Source of the DNA: Stenotrophomonas pavanii
GTDB lineage: Bacteria; Pseudomonadota; Gammaproteobacteria; Xanthomonadales; Xanthomonadaceae
NCBI RefSeq assembly: GCF_900101175.1
Contig: NZ_FNFQ01000002.1
Location: forward strand, 1 to 64,000
DNA: 64,000 nucleotides
Direction of reading: 5' to 3'
Part shown: positions 53,464 to 63,010 of the stretch, piece by piece
Layout of the letters: each line of letters opens with the position of its first letter
Numbering within the stretch: position 1 is the stretch's first letter
The notes under the pieces: generated by a model
The model's input: only the letters and a program-made list of their open reading frames with translations
The model's database searches: none
Told to the model about the DNA's origin: nothing
Translations under genes and position numbers: made by a program

Positions 53464-55500
53464 ATGAACACCCAAGTCCTTTCCCGCCGTCGCAACCTTG
53501 GCATCATTGCCCACATCGACGCCGGCAAGACCACGCTGACCGAACGCCTGCTGTGGAAAAGCGGCGAGATCCACCGCGTCGGCGAAGTACACGACGGCAA
53601 CGCGACCACCGACTTCTCGGCGATCGAGCGCGAACGTGGCATCACCATTGGCGCGGCCGCCGTGCAGGCGCAGTGGGCGCCGCGCGACCTGCCGCCGCAT
53701 CGGCTGACCCTGATCGACACCCCTGGCCACATCGACTTCGCCATCGAGGTCGAGCGTTCGCTGCGGGTACTCGACGGCGCCGTGGCCGTGTTCTCGGCCG
53801 TGGATGGCGTGCAACCGCAGTCCGAAACCGTGTGGCGCCAGGCGCGTCGCCATCGCGTGCCGCTGATCGCCTTCGTCAACAAGATGGACCGCGTCGGCGC
53901 CTCGTTCGAGCGCGTGCTGGAGCAGCTGCAGGACAAGCTGCAGGCACGACCCTGGGCGCTCGGCGTTCCGCTGGGCAGCGAAAGCGGCTTCAACGGCTGG
54001 GTCGACCTGGTCGACGAGCGTGTGCTGCAGTGGCAGGACGGTGCGGCCGCGTCCATCACCGCGTGGGACGACGCGGCGCGTGCGCAGTGGCAGCCGCAGC
54101 GCGATGCGCTGGTCGAAGCCGTGGCCGATCACGATGAGCAGCTGGCCGATGCCTGGCTGGAAGGTCGCGTGATCGATGCCGGGGTACTGCGCGCGGCGAT
54201 CCGCCGGGCGACGCTCGCCGGTGCGGGCGTGCCCGTGCTGGCCGGTGCCGCGTTCAAGGACAAGGGTATCGAGACGCTGCTGGACGCTGTGGTCGATTAC
54301 CTGCCGTCGCCGCTGGATCGCCCTGCCGTCAGCGCCGAAAGCGATGACGGCGAGGTGGTACTGCCGCCGGACCCGGACGGTCCGCTGGCCGGCCTGCTGT
54401 TCAAGATCACCCACCAGCAGCACGGCGCGCTGAGCTTCGTGCGGCTGTACTCGGGCAGCTTGAAGGTGGGCGATGCGGTGGCCAGTTCGCAGCATCCGCA
54501 GGGTCGGCGGGTCAGCCGGCTGGTGCGGGTGCAGGCCGACCAGACCCACGACATCGACCAGGCCGTGGCCGGGGACATCGTCGCGGTGCTGGGCTGGAAG
54601 GATGCGGTCAGCGGTGAAACGCTGAGCGGTTGCGCACGCCCGCTGCGTCTGGAGAACATCCAGGCCCAGGCGCCGGTGCTGGCCTGGCGCCTGGAGCCGG
54701 CGCGTGCGGCGGACCTGATCCGGATGGCGCAGGGCCTGGCCAGCCTGGCCCAGGAAGACCCCTCGTTCCGTGTGGAAACGGACCGGGAAACGGGTGAAAC
54801 CCTGGTCTGGGGCATGGGCGAGCTGCACCTGGAAGTGATGGTCGAGCGCCTGCGCAGCGAATGGAAGGTCGATGTAGGCGTGGGTGCGCCACGCGTGGCC
54901 TACCAGGAGACGCCGATGCGCCCGATGACCGGTGTCGTCGGGCGGCTGGTCAAGCAGACCGGCGGCCAGGGCCAGTTCGCGCACGTGGTGCTGGACGTAT
55001 CGCCGCGCGAGGACGACCAGGTGGTGTTCAATGACCGCATCGTCGGTGGCGTGGTGCCGCGCAGCTTCATCGCGGCGGTGGAGAAGGGCGTGCGGGCTGC
55101 GCTGTCGGAAGGCCCGCACGGGCATCCGGTGGTGGGTATCGAGGTCACGCTTGTGGATGGCCAGACCCATGCGAAGGACTCGTCGGAGATGGCGTTCCAT
55201 CGTGCAGGTGCCGAGGCGATCAAGGCGGCGCTGGCCGAGGGTGGCACGCAGCTGCTGGAGCCGGTGATGGCGGTGACGGTGCATTCGCCGTCGGCGTCGG
55301 TGGGTGACGTGGTCGGCGACCTCAACCGTCGCCATGGCCGCATCGCCCGCATCGAGGACCAGGACGGTCGCGCCGAGGTCAGCGGCTTCGCACCGCTGGC
55401 GCAGCTGGTCGGGTATACGACCTCGCTGCGCTCGCTCAGCCAGGGACGCGCGAGCAGCGAGGCCCACCTGCATGGCTACGAGCCGGTACGCGCGGCATGA
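53464..55500 (+). CDS. Elongation factor G paralogue
   Basis: A 678-residue translation GTPase, slightly shorter than main EF-G (about 700). The start is ATG 53464 (MNTQVLSRRRNLGIIAHIDA), with AGGAA 8 bases upstream; a GTG at 53365 is in frame but lies over the leader structure. GTPase motifs: AHIDAGKTTLTE (about 16-27), switch I 'ERERGITIGAAAV', 'DTPGHIDF', NKMD. Domains II-V follow ('GELHLEVMVERLRSEWKVDV', 'GQGQFAHVVLDVSP', 'HGRIARIEDQDGRAEVSGFA', 'YTTSLRSLSQGRA'). Divergence from housekeeping EF-G and the lone context (no rpsL, rpsG or tuf) mark it as a second copy; it could serve in recycling, stress or drug tolerance. Confidence 0.93.
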   Translation: MNTQVLSRRRNLGIIAHIDAGKTTLTERLLWKSGEIHRVGEVHDGNATTDFSAIERERGITIGAAAVQAQWAPRDLPPHRLTLIDTPGHIDFAIEVERSLRVLDGAVAVFSAVDGVQPQSETVWRQARRHRVPLIAFVNKMDRVGASFERVLEQLQDKLQARPWALGVPLGSESGFNGWVDLVDERVLQWQDGAAASITAWDDAARAQWQPQRDALVEAVADHDEQLADAWLEGRVIDAGVLRAAIRRATLAGAGVPVLAGAAFKDKGIETLLDAVVDYLPSPLDRPAVSAESDDGEVVLPPDPDGPLAGLLFKITHQQHGALSFVRLYSGSLKVGDAVASSQHPQGRRVSRLVRVQADQTHDIDQAVAGDIVAVLGWKDAVSGETLSGCARPLRLENIQAQAPVLAWRLEPARAADLIRMAQGLASLAQEDPSFRVETDRETGETLVWGMGELHLEVMVERLRSEWKVDVGVGAPRVAYQETPMRPMTGVVGRLVKQTGGQGQFAHVVLDVSPREDDQVVFNDRIVGGVVPRSFIAAVEKGVRAALSEGPHGHPVVGIEVTLVDGQTHAKDSSEMAFHRAGAEAIKAALAEGGTQLLEPVMAVTVHSPSASVGDVVGDLNRRHGRIARIEDQDGRAEVSGFAPLAQLVGYTTSLRSLSQGRASSEAHLHGYEPVRAA

Positions 55501-55510
55501 GCAAAGTGAG

Positions 55511-55538
55511 GGGAGCCCGTTCACGGGCTCCCTTTTTT
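55511..55538 (+). terminator. Intrinsic terminator after the EF-G paralogue
   Basis: A 9-bp perfect stem (55511-55519 with 55524-55532, GGGAGCCCG), TTCA loop, then six Ts. Confidence 0.9.
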
Positions 55539-55797
55539 CTGTGCGTCCAGATTTCCGTATCCACGCATGGCGTGGATCTGCCATGTGCTGGCGGGTTTCC
55601 GCATCCACGCATGGCGTGGAGCTGCCGGGTGACCGGGTCGTGAGCTCTGCAGCAGATCCATAGGATGCGTGGAGGGAGTGCTGGCGGCGCGATTTTTGCA
55701 CTGCATCGCAACAAAAGTGCAGAAAACGCTGGATTAAAGTGATGCCTCACGATAAATTGCGCACCCCCCGTTGCTCGCCGCCGCCCGCACCCTGCCC
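55539..55797. other. Intergenic region with two ATCCACGC palindromes
   Basis: No gene seen. Two direct copies of ATCCACGCATGGCGTGGA lie at 55559-55576 and 55603-55620, each followed by a TCTGCC or GCTGCC tail. From about 55690 the sequence becomes AT-richer and likely holds the promoter of the next gene. Confidence 0.6.
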
Positions 55798-56070
55798 ATG
55801 CGTGATGACAAAGACCCCGGAACCCTGGAGCTGACCCTGCCGCGCAAGCGCGGTCGTCCGCCCAAGTTCGGGTACGCGATGAGCGACGCGCAACGGGCCG
55901 CGCGCTACCGTGCGCGCAGGGCAGGGCAGGCCAACCACGCCGACGTCCGCTCCTGCAGCGACATGGTGCTGCTGGACAAGATCCGCGCCGCAGTGAGCGC
56001 GCGCGACACCGAGCTGGCCGGATTCCTGGTCCACGTACTCTGGCAGCGCTATCCGTTGCAGCTGAAATAG
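55798..56070 (+). CDS. Small AT-hook DNA-binding-like protein
   Basis: A 90-residue basic protein. The start is ATG 55798 (MRDDKDPGTLELTLPRKRGR); TTG 55771 is the alternative. An AT-hook core RKRGRPPK lies at residues 16-23, followed by 'AMSDAQRAARYRARRAGQA', then a helical C-terminal half ('DMVLLDKIRAAVSARDTELA', 'GFLVHVLWQRYPLQLK'). The layout suggests a small nucleoid or regulatory protein; I do not know its family name. Confidence 0.75.
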   Translation: MRDDKDPGTLELTLPRKRGRPPKFGYAMSDAQRAARYRARRAGQANHADVRSCSDMVLLDKIRAAVSARDTELAGFLVHVLWQRYPLQLK

Positions 56071-56180
56071 TTTGCCGGCGGGGTGGCCGTTGTCATCGTG
56101 CTTGTTGATAATGCGGGATTCAGGTTGTTCCCGCTGGCGTGCCCGGGATGGCAGGCGCGCATGATCGAACGGTTCCCAAG

Positions 56181-56936
56181 ATGACCACCACCAGCGACAC
56201 CACCACCGAAGCGGCGCCGAGCGGCGCTCCCCTGTTCTATACCCGTCCGGTGCCGCTGCAGGCCGATGTGCACGCCGATCTGCGCATCCTGCCGGGCAAG
56301 CTCGAGTTCGCCGCCGGCAACAACGCCATTCCGCTGGTGCTGGGCGAGTTCTCGCTGGCGCTGCACCACTTCCCGATCCTGTTCGCCGGCCCGGGTGCGG
56401 TCCCGATGGCTGCGGTGGGCGTGTCCGACCAGAACCTGTTCATCAAGGACGGGCTGTGGGAAGACGAGGCCTATATCCCGGCCTATCTGCGCCGCCACCC
56501 CTTCATCTTCATCGACACCGGCGCGGACAATGACTTCCTGCTGGGCATCGACGAGGAAAGCCCGCGCGTGGTAAAGGGCGGCGAAGAAGGCCAGCCGCTG
56601 TTCGTTGACGGCAAGGCCACCGAGATGGTGCAGCAGGCGCTGGAGTTCTGCGGCCAGTACACCCGCGAACACGAACAGACCCTGGCCTTCTCCAAGGCCC
56701 TGACCGACAACGGCCTGCTGGTCGAGCGCAACGCCACCGTGCGGACCCCGGATGGCCGCGAGTTCAACCTCAATGGTTTCCTGGTCGTGGACGTCGAGAA
56801 GTTCGTTGCGCTGCCGGAAGCGACCGTGGTCGAGTGGCACCGCAGCGGCTGGCTGGCGCTGATCCACCAGCACCTGATGTCGCTGGGTCGCTTCAATGAC
56901 CTGACCCGTCGCCAGGTCGAGCGCCTGGCGGCCTGA
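56181..56936 (+). CDS. SapC family protein
   Basis: A 251-residue SapC-type protein. The start is ATG 56181 (MTTTSDTTTEAAPSGAPLFY), in a family known from Caulobacter S-layer work and common beside TonB receptors in xanthomonads. Motifs: 'ADLRILPGKLEFAAGNNAIP', 'VLGEFSLALHHFPILFAGPG', 'DEAYIPAYLRRHPFIFIDTG', 'LNGFLVVDVEKFVALPEATV'. No receptor or PKHD hydroxylase neighbours are present here. Function is not settled. It converges on the phosphorelay gene, with its stop touching the neighbour's. Confidence 0.88.
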   Translation: MTTTSDTTTEAAPSGAPLFYTRPVPLQADVHADLRILPGKLEFAAGNNAIPLVLGEFSLALHHFPILFAGPGAVPMAAVGVSDQNLFIKDGLWEDEAYIPAYLRRHPFIFIDTGADNDFLLGIDEESPRVVKGGEEGQPLFVDGKATEMVQQALEFCGQYTREHEQTLAFSKALTDNGLLVERNATVRTPDGREFNLNGFLVVDVEKFVALPEATVVEWHRSGWLALIHQHLMSLGRFNDLTRRQVERLAA

Positions 56937-59264
56937 TCACGGCACCTGCAGGGTTCCCGCACCGCGGGAACCCTGTCCGGCCTGCAACAGGTCCAGCAGA
57001 CGACGTGCGCCGGCCCAGTCCGGCGCTGCGTCATGTGCCAGATCGACCAGCTGCGCAGCGAGGGGCGCCTGCGCGTGTCGCCCCAGCATCTGCAGCGTGC
57101 CCTGCAGGCGATGCGCGTGGTGGCCCAAGCAGGGTGCGTCGGCGCGGCCGATGGCCTGCGCGATCTTCTTCAGCTCTTCGCGGACATCCGCGTCATAGGC
57201 CGCATCCATTGCAGCCACCGGCGGCACTGCATCCAGCCCCTCCGGCGCCGCAATACCGAGCGCAGCCAGCAGTTGGGCAGCGCGCAGTGGCTTGGTCAGC
57301 ACCGCGTCGAAGCCCGAGCGGCGGCAGCGTGCGCGGTGACGGCGGCCGGTGCGCGCCGACAGCGCGATCAGGCGCGGCGGTTGCCAACCCTGGCGGCGCA
57401 GTTCGCGCGCCAGCGCATGGCCATCGACGCCACGCAGGCCGATATCGATCAGTGCGGCAGCGCGGGGCTGGCGCATCTGTTCGGCCAGAGCACTGGCCGC
57501 ATCCTCCAGCGCACATACCTCTGCACCCCAGCGCTGCAATTGCGTGGCAAGCACGTGGCGATTGAGCGCATGGTCCTCGACCAGCAGCAGCCGCACGCCG
57601 GCCAGCGGCGTACCGCCGACGGGCATGTCCTCGACGTCCTCACCGCTGCCCGCCGGACCGGTCGGCAGGCGCAGGATGAAGCGGCTGCCGCGCCCCAGCA
57701 CGCTGTGCACGGTCAGGTCGCCTCCCATCGCACGGGCAAGCTCGCGCGCGATGGAGAGCCCCAGGCCCGTTCCGCCGCGCTGGTGGCCGCCGCTGCCCTG
57801 CTGGAATGGCTGGAACAGCGTGGCGACCTGGGCCGGCTCGATGCCGATGCCGCTGTCGATCACCTCCAGCAGCAGTTCCCGCGGCCGCGCGGCGGGCGTG
57901 AGCTGCAGGCGCAGCTCGATGCCGCCGACGTCACTGAATTTCACCGCGTTGGCCAGCAGGTTGCTGGCGATCTGGCGCACGGCATCGGCATCCACCAGGA
58001 CGAGGGTCGTCGCGGTGGAAGGCGCATCCAGATGCAGTGTCAGGCCCTTGCGCTGCGCCTGCGGCCGGATCGCCTCCAGCGCCTGCCGGCAGACCTGGGC
58101 AATATCACAGGGATGCGCATGTGGCTTGAACGCCCCGCTGGCCAGGCGCGAAAAATCGAGTGCGCGGTTCAGCAGGCCGCGCAGTGATTGGCTGGCATGG
58201 CTGGCAGCCGCAAGCAGATCGCGCTCGCCTTTGCGCAGGGGCGATTGTCCCAGCAGCTCGATCGAGGTCAGCACGGCCTGCGCCGAATTGCGCATCTCGT
58301 GGCTGATGACCCCGATGGCCTGCGCGCTGCGCCGGTCGCCGCTTGCCTGCCGTTGCCGGAACATGCGCCACAGCAACGGCAGGGCGATCAGCACGGGCGC
58401 CAGCAACAGCCAGCCGCGCGGGGGCGCTGACCACATCCAGTCCAGGGCGCTCCCGGCCGCCGCAGGCAGCGTCTGTCCGGCCCAGAGATGGAGCAGTCCG
58501 GCATGCTCCTCCAGCGTGATCTGCCGCAATGCCTGGTCGATGCGCTGGAGAAGCTGCTGGTCTTCCTGGCGGACGAGCAGGTACAGGTCGGTGGAAAATC
58601 CGCTGTCGAATGGCTGCAGGCGCAGGCGTCCGTTGAAGTGGCGACGGACCAGCGGGCGCAGTGTCGACTCGATGCCGATCGCCATGTCCGCCAGCCCGGA
58701 TTCGACGGCCGCCAGCGCTGCGTGCCGGTCAGGCATCTGCATCAGCCGGATCTGCGGATGATGCGCGCTCAGCCAACCGGCGTAAGGCCCGCCTTCAACG
58801 ACCGCGATGACCTGCCCGTCGAGCTCGCCCATCTGCCGTGGCAACCACTCGCCTGCGCGCCCGGCCACCAGAGTGGCGCCGCCGCGGAAACGGCCGGAGG
58901 CGGCGAGGCCGGGGCAGGCCAGCGACAGGTGTCGCGCGCCGTCGAACACCATGACCAGGTCGGCGTCGTGGTGGCACACGGCGAGGATCGAGGCGGCGGT
59001 CGTCGGATAGGGATGCTCCAGGAAGCGGAGCTGGGCGTGCCGGGCGACGAGGTTGGCGTAGCCATGGGCGAGCGTGGGCGGCGCTGTCGCATCGATCAGC
59101 GTCGACGGCACCGGACGCAGCGAGGGAGCGGTGGCCACCCGCACGCTGCTGCCCGGCAGCCAACGCGGCGAGCGGATGTCTTCGGCCGACGCTGCGGGCA
59201 GAAGCAGCAGCGCCAGCAGGCCGATGGACAGCAGGCGCCGGCGCAACGGTGCCTGGCGGGTCAC
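56937..59264 (-). CDS. Unorthodox sensor kinase (BvgS/EvgS-like)
   Basis: A 775-residue hybrid kinase. Signal peptide or first membrane segment about residues 9-27; a periplasmic Venus-flytrap domain (about 40-265, SBP_bac_3-like); a second membrane segment about 284-302; HisKA with H322 ('[12 protein letters not shown]'); an ATPase domain ('[20 protein letters not shown]', '[19 protein letters not shown]'); a receiver with D607 ('[13 protein letters not shown]'); and an Hpt domain with H718 ('[13 protein letters not shown]'). It overlaps the upstream LuxR-type regulator by four bases. BvgS has two flytraps and a PAS; this one has one flytrap and no PAS. Confidence 0.92.
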   Translation of the reverse strand: MTRQAPLRRRLLSIGLLALLLLPAASAEDIRSPRWLPGSSVRVATAPSLRPVPSTLIDATAPPTLAHGYANLVARHAQLRFLEHPYPTTAASILAVCHHDADLVMVFDGARHLSLACPGLAASGRFRGGATLVAGRAGEWLPRQMGELDGQVIAVVEGGPYAGWLSAHHPQIRLMQMPDRHAALAAVESGLADMAIGIESTLRPLVRRHFNGRLRLQPFDSGFSTDLYLLVRQEDQQLLQRIDQALRQITLEEHAGLLHLWAGQTLPAAAGSALDWMWSAPPRGWLLLAPVLIALPLLWRMFRQRQASGDRRSAQAIGVISHEMRNSAQAVLTSIELLGQSPLRKGERDLLAAASHASQSLRGLLNRALDFSRLASGAFKPHAHPCDIAQVCRQALEAIRPQAQRKGLTLHLDAPSTATTLVLVDADAVRQIASNLLANAVKFSDVGGIELRLQLTPAARPRELLLEVIDSGIGIEPAQVATLFQPFQQGSGGHQRGGTGLGLSIARELARAMGGDLTVHSVLGRGSRFILRLPTGPAGSGEDVEDMPVGGTPLAGVRLLLVEDHALNRHVLATQLQRWGAEVCALEDAASALAEQMRQPRAAALIDIGLRGVDGHALARELRRQGWQPPRLIALSARTGRRHRARCRRSGFDAVLTKPLRAAQLLAALGIAAPEGLDAVPPVAAMDAAYDADVREELKKIAQAIGRADAPCLGHHAHRLQGTLQMLGRHAQAPLAAQLVDLAHDAAPDWAGARRLLDLLQAGQGSRGAGTLQVP

Positions 59265-59887
59265 GGCGATTCCATCCGTTCGCGCAGCGCATAGATTTCC
59301 ACATCGCTGCGCAATCCCAGCTTGCGCAGTACGGCGACCTTCTGGGTACTGACGGTCTTGATGCTGCGGTGCCGGCGCAGCGCGATCTCGGACACGGTCA
59401 GGCCCTGCAGCAGCAGGCCCAGCACCTCGCGCTCGTTGCGGCTGAGCTCGCCGCGATCGCCGGCCAGCCGGACGTCCGGCGGCACCCGCAGCAACCCCTG
59501 CGACACGCGTACAATGGCATCCGACAGGGCGGCAAGCGGTTCGGCCTTGCTGACGAATCCGTGGAGCCCGGCATCGATCAGGCTATTGAGGTTGGTGGTG
59601 GGCGAGAGCGTAGCGAACGCCAGCAGCGACGTGCGCGGGAAGTCCCGGCACAGCAGCGATACCAGCTCGATGCTGCACAGATCGCCGCGGGCCAGCGAGA
59701 GGTCGATGACCGCCACATCCACCGGCGTGCAGCGCAGGCTGTGGATCAGGTCGCTGCTGCAGCCATGGCTGACGACGATGTCGAAGCGGAGGTCACCGGA
59801 GAGGTGCAGGGCGGTACCGCGGCGGACGACTTCATGGTCGTCCAGAAGCGCCAGCCTAAGCCGACGCGGTGCAGGAAATCCATTCAT
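59261..59887 (-). CDS. LuxR/NarL-family response regulator
   Basis: A 208-residue regulator. The start is ATG 59887 ([20 protein letters not shown]). Receiver domain about 10-125: acidic pair DDH, phospho-acceptor in '[12 protein letters not shown]', Lys in 'GFVSKAEPL'. A LuxR-type helix-turn-helix follows ('[20 protein letters not shown]', '[20 protein letters not shown]'). It is coupled (ATGA overlap) to the phosphorelay kinase, as BvgA/EvgA are to BvgS/EvgS. Targets are unknown. Confidence 0.92.
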   Translation of the reverse strand: MNGFPAPRRLRLALLDDHEVVRRGTALHLSGDLRFDIVVSHGCSSDLIHSLRCTPVDVAVIDLSLARGDLCSIELVSLLCRDFPRTSLLAFATLSPTTNLNSLIDAGLHGFVSKAEPLAALSDAIVRVSQGLLRVPPDVRLAGDRGELSRNEREVLGLLLQGLTVSEIALRRHRSIKTVSTQKVAVLRKLGLRSDVEIYALRERMESP

Positions 59888-60069
59888 GCGCGGGAGGTGG
59901 TCGGCGCCCGTGGGCGTGGCCGCCATTCTGGCGCCGCTGTCGCGTCGAACATCGAATTCGTTGCGTTTTTACGACTATTCCTAAAGATCGATGGCTCTGA
60001 TCCATCGATCCTTGTTCATTCATGAGCGCTACCTATCGTCAGGGCGGCGCAACACGCGTGAAACGCGAC

Positions 60070-60603
60070 CTAGCGCACCGACTGCGGCACGCGCCGCAGC
60101 TTCCCGGTGTCGTAACCCATGGCCGCAATACGCTGCACCGCCTGCTGGTAGTCGCGCTCTGACACCTGTGGTGTCCGTGCCATGAACCAGACATAGTCAC
60201 GCTTGCTGCGCGCGACGATGGTCTGGCCATAGTCATCGTCCAGCCAGGCGATCACATACTCGGCCTGGATCGGCCAGATGAACTGCATGCCCCAGATCGC
60301 GCCGTTGCCCTCCTTCTCGACCCGTCCGATGGGGTGCATCGACTTCTGCGGGGCATCGAAACTGCCCTTGCGATAGGTGAACGTGGTCTGGATGCGTCCA
60401 TCCGGTTTCAGCGCATAGCTTTCCACGGCGTCGAAGGCCTCGCGCTCGGGCCATGATGGAATGTGGGCAATGACATACCAGTCGCCCATGAAGCGCGGCA
60501 CCTCCACCGAGGGCGGGCGGGGCAGGGGTCGGGTCTCGCTGGAACTGCAGCCGGAACCGAACAGGCTCAATGCCAACAGGGGAAGCAGCGAACGGATGTG
60601 CAT
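60070..60603 (-). CDS. Bacterial lipocalin (Blc-like lipoprotein)
   Basis: A 177-residue lipocalin. Lipobox 'LFGSGCSSS' with lipid-Cys at about residue 19. The lipocalin signature is 'GDWYVIAHIPSWPEREAFDA' (GxW), then 'RGSFDAPQKSMHP'-like beta strands and the C-terminal 'YVWFMARTPQVSERDYQQAV'. It should bind a hydrophobic ligand at the outer membrane. It is 8 bases downstream of the methyltransferase gene and is the last gene of the lipid operon. Confidence 0.92.
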   Translation of the reverse strand: MHIRSLLPLLALSLFGSGCSSSETRPLPRPPSVEVPRFMGDWYVIAHIPSWPEREAFDAVESYALKPDGRIQTTFTYRKGSFDAPQKSMHPIGRVEKEGNGAIWGMQFIWPIQAEYVIAWLDDDYGQTIVARSKRDYVWFMARTPQVSERDYQQAVQRIAAMGYDTGKLRRVPQSVR

Positions 60604-60611
60604 GTCACACC

Positions 60612-61685
60612 TCAGCGGGGACGGAACAGGTAATGGGCAACCAGCCATTGCTGGCCGTCGTCGTAGCCGAACAGCTCGGCACAGGCCATCCAGAACATGC
60701 GCCAGCGCTGCCACCAGATCTTCGCGGCGGCCTGGCCGTAGGTCGCGACCAGCACCGGCATCACCGCCTCGCGGGATGCATCCTGGTTGGCCAGCCAATG
60801 GTCGGCCGTGCGCTGGTAGTGGGTGCCGTCCAGCAACCAGCGCTGGTCAAGCCGCAGGTCGCGCTGGAAATGCAGCAGCGTGTCGGCCGCCGGCATCAGG
60901 CCGCCGGTGAAGAAATGGCGGCCCATCCAGTTGTCGCCGCCCTCGGTCTCGAACGGGTACATCAGCGTGCGGTGGGCGAAGATGTGCACGAACAGGGCGC
61001 CGTCGGGCTTCAGCCACTGGCCGATGCGCGCCAGCAGGCGCTCGTAGTTGCGCACATGCTCGAACATTTCCACCGAGACGCAGCGGTCGAAGCGTGCGGC
61101 GGGCAGTTCAAGCTGGTTGACGTCGCGGGTGATCACCTCGACGTTTTGCAGTCCCCTGGCCTGGCACTGCGCCATGATGTGCTGGCGCTGGCTGTGCGAG
61201 TTGGACACGGCGGTGATTGCTGCGTTGGGATAGCGCTCGGCCATCCACAGGGTCAGCGAACCCCAGCCACAGCCCAGTTCGAGGATCTGCTGGCCATCGG
61301 CCAGCTCGGCGCGCTGGCCGTACAGCGCAAGCATGGCCTCCTCGGCCTGGTCCAGCGTCTCGCGCCCGGTGGGGTAGTAGCAGCTGCTGTACTTCAGGCG
61401 CCTGCCCAGGCAGGCCTGGAAGAACGCCGCCGGAACTTCGTAGTGCTGGCGGTTGGCTGCCTCGGTATGCAGCGCCAGCGGGCTGTCGGCCAGCTCGGCG
61501 ATGCGATGGCTGAAGCGCGCGGACTGGGCCTCGATGCCGCCCGCCAATTCCTCATGCAGGCGCTGCGCGCACAGGCGACGGATGCCGGCACGCAGCGCCG
61601 CATCGGGAACCAGTCCGCGTTCGGCCCAGGCGATCAGCCCGGTTTCCGCATCGTCGGCCGGGTTCAGTGACGGGATCGCGTTCAT
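60612..61685 (-). CDS. CFA-synthase-family methyltransferase (second copy)
   Basis: A 357-residue SAM-dependent methyltransferase. SAM motif 'ILELGCGWGSLTLWMAERYP' at about residue 135; 'QHYEVPAAFFQACLGRRLKY', 'SSCYYPTGRETLDQAEEAML' and 'FEHVRNYERLLARIGQWLKP' match CFA-related enzymes. It differs clearly from the CFA-like gene at 63011, so the operon encodes two lipid methylases. It overlaps the DUF1295 gene by four bases. The product could be a methylated or cyclopropane fatty acid. Confidence 0.9.
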   Translation of the reverse strand: MNAIPSLNPADDAETGLIAWAERGLVPDAALRAGIRRLCAQRLHEELAGGIEAQSARFSHRIAELADSPLALHTEAANRQHYEVPAAFFQACLGRRLKYSSCYYPTGRETLDQAEEAMLALYGQRAELADGQQILELGCGWGSLTLWMAERYPNAAITAVSNSHSQRQHIMAQCQARGLQNVEVITRDVNQLELPAARFDRCVSVEMFEHVRNYERLLARIGQWLKPDGALFVHIFAHRTLMYPFETEGGDNWMGRHFFTGGLMPAADTLLHFQRDLRLDQRWLLDGTHYQRTADHWLANQDASREAVMPVLVATYGQAAAKIWWQRWRMFWMACAELFGYDDGQQWLVAHYLFRPR

Positions 61686-62467
61686 GCGGAATGCTCCTTG
61701 GAAGAATGGGGAAACCAGGGAAAGAACATCGGGGTGCTGCGCTGGTAGGCGCGGTAGTCGTCGCCACGGCTGCGAAGGGCCTGCTTTTCAGTGAACGGAA
61801 CACCGCTGAGGTAGCGCAGGAACACGTACATCAGCAGCGGGCCGGTCCACGCCAGCCACCACAGCGGTGAGCCGACGGCGAGCAGGACGTAGCTGAACCA
61901 GTGCAGCCACTCGAAGAAGTAGTTGGGGTGCCGCGAATAGCGCCACAGTCCCTCACGGCAGGTGCGGCCCTTGTTTGCCGGGTCCGCGCGGAAGCGGGCA
62001 AGCTGGCGGTCGGCCAGGGCCTCGCCGCCGACGCTCAGCAGCCACACCAGGCCTGCGCCCACGATCCACCCGGTCACGCCGGCCTGCGGGTTGGATGCCA
62101 CGGCGACGAAGGGCAGGGCGAACAGCAGCACCAGCAGCGCCTGCGCCATGAAGAAGCCGAAGATCTTGCCCTGATGGCCCTGCCAGTGTTCGCGCAGGTA
62201 GCGGTAGCGGCCGTCTTCCGGTTCGCTGCGCACCCTGTGCCACAGGTGCAGGGCCAGCCGGCTGCCCCACAGGCCACCGAGCACGCCCAGCGCAACCCGC
62301 GGCACCAGCGCGCCTTCGCCGAGCAGCGCCAGCAGCACGGCCGACACCGCCACGCCCTTGGCCCAGAGCACGTCGACCACGCCGATGTTCTGCCGGCGGC
62401 GCTGCCACGCCCAGCCCCAGCTCATCATCAGCACGGAGTACAGCAGGACCCACAACAGGTGACTCAT
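61682..62467 (-). CDS. DUF1295 membrane protein (steroid 5-alpha-reductase-like)
   Basis: A 261-residue protein with about seven membrane segments. The start is ATG 62467 (MSHLLWVLLYSVLMMSWGWA), overlapping the DUF2878 stop. The signature is 'CREGLWRYSRHPNYFFEWLH', shared with sterol reductases and isoprenylcysteine methylases, and an upstream 'IGVVDVLWAKGVAVSAVLLA'. Probably reduces or isomerises a lipid double bond together with the neighbouring methylases. Confidence 0.92.
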   Translation of the reverse strand: MSHLLWVLLYSVLMMSWGWAWQRRRQNIGVVDVLWAKGVAVSAVLLALLGEGALVPRVALGVLGGLWGSRLALHLWHRVRSEPEDGRYRYLREHWQGHQGKIFGFFMAQALLVLLFALPFVAVASNPQAGVTGWIVGAGLVWLLSVGGEALADRQLARFRADPANKGRTCREGLWRYSRHPNYFFEWLHWFSYVLLAVGSPLWWLAWTGPLLMYVFLRYLSGVPFTEKQALRSRGDDYRAYQRSTPMFFPWFPHSSKEHSA

Positions 62468-63009
62468 GACGGTGCTCCGGCCAGCGGGGGTGAGGGGGTG
62501 CGTGAACCGCGGCGGGCGCACTGGCACAGCAGCGACAGCGCAATGCTCCAGCCTGCGCCCAGCACCAGCAGGCCTTGCCAGGCCGGCGCCGTGAACTGCA
62601 CCGCATCGAACCCGCGCGCCGCAGACAGATAGGCCAGCGGCGCCAGCAGCAGGCCGAACACGGCCGGCAGGACCGGGTGGCGCTGCAGGAAGCGCATCGA
62701 GGTGGTCAGCGTCATGGCAAAGGCAGCCCACAGCGCCAGGATCCACGGTGGCGGCGCCCAGCCGAGTGGCGCGGCGGCATAGCGCACGGTGCCGCTGGCG
62801 GCGGCGCTGGCATCCACCAGCCAGGCGCAGGCCAGCGCGAGCACCATCAGTCGCAGGTCCAGCCGCGGATGCGGCGAGGTCAGCAGCTGGCTGCCGATGT
62901 AGAGCGACGCCGCCAGCAGCGCCGGCCACTGCCAGCCGCGTCCTGCTCCCGCCACGGCACACAGCCAGACCAGCTGGTTGCCAAGCAGATTGGCCCAGAA
63001 CCGGCGCAT
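62464..63009 (-). CDS. DUF2878 membrane protein
   Basis: A 181-residue protein with five or six membrane segments ('ANLLGNQLVWLCAVAGAGRG', 'LMVLALACAWLVDASAAASG', 'PPPWILALWAAFAMTLTTSM'). DUF2878 genes regularly sit between CFA-like and DUF1295 genes in such operons. Both ends are tight: one base after the CFA-like gene and a four-base overlap with DUF1295. No enzymatic motif is known. Confidence 0.9.
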   Translation of the reverse strand: MRRFWANLLGNQLVWLCAVAGAGRGWQWPALLAASLYIGSQLLTSPHPRLDLRLMVLALACAWLVDASAAASGTVRYAAAPLGWAPPPWILALWAAFAMTLTTSMRFLQRHPVLPAVFGLLLAPLAYLSAARGFDAVQFTAPAWQGLLVLGAGWSIALSLLCQCARRGSRTPSPPLAGAPS

Positions 63010-63010
63010 G

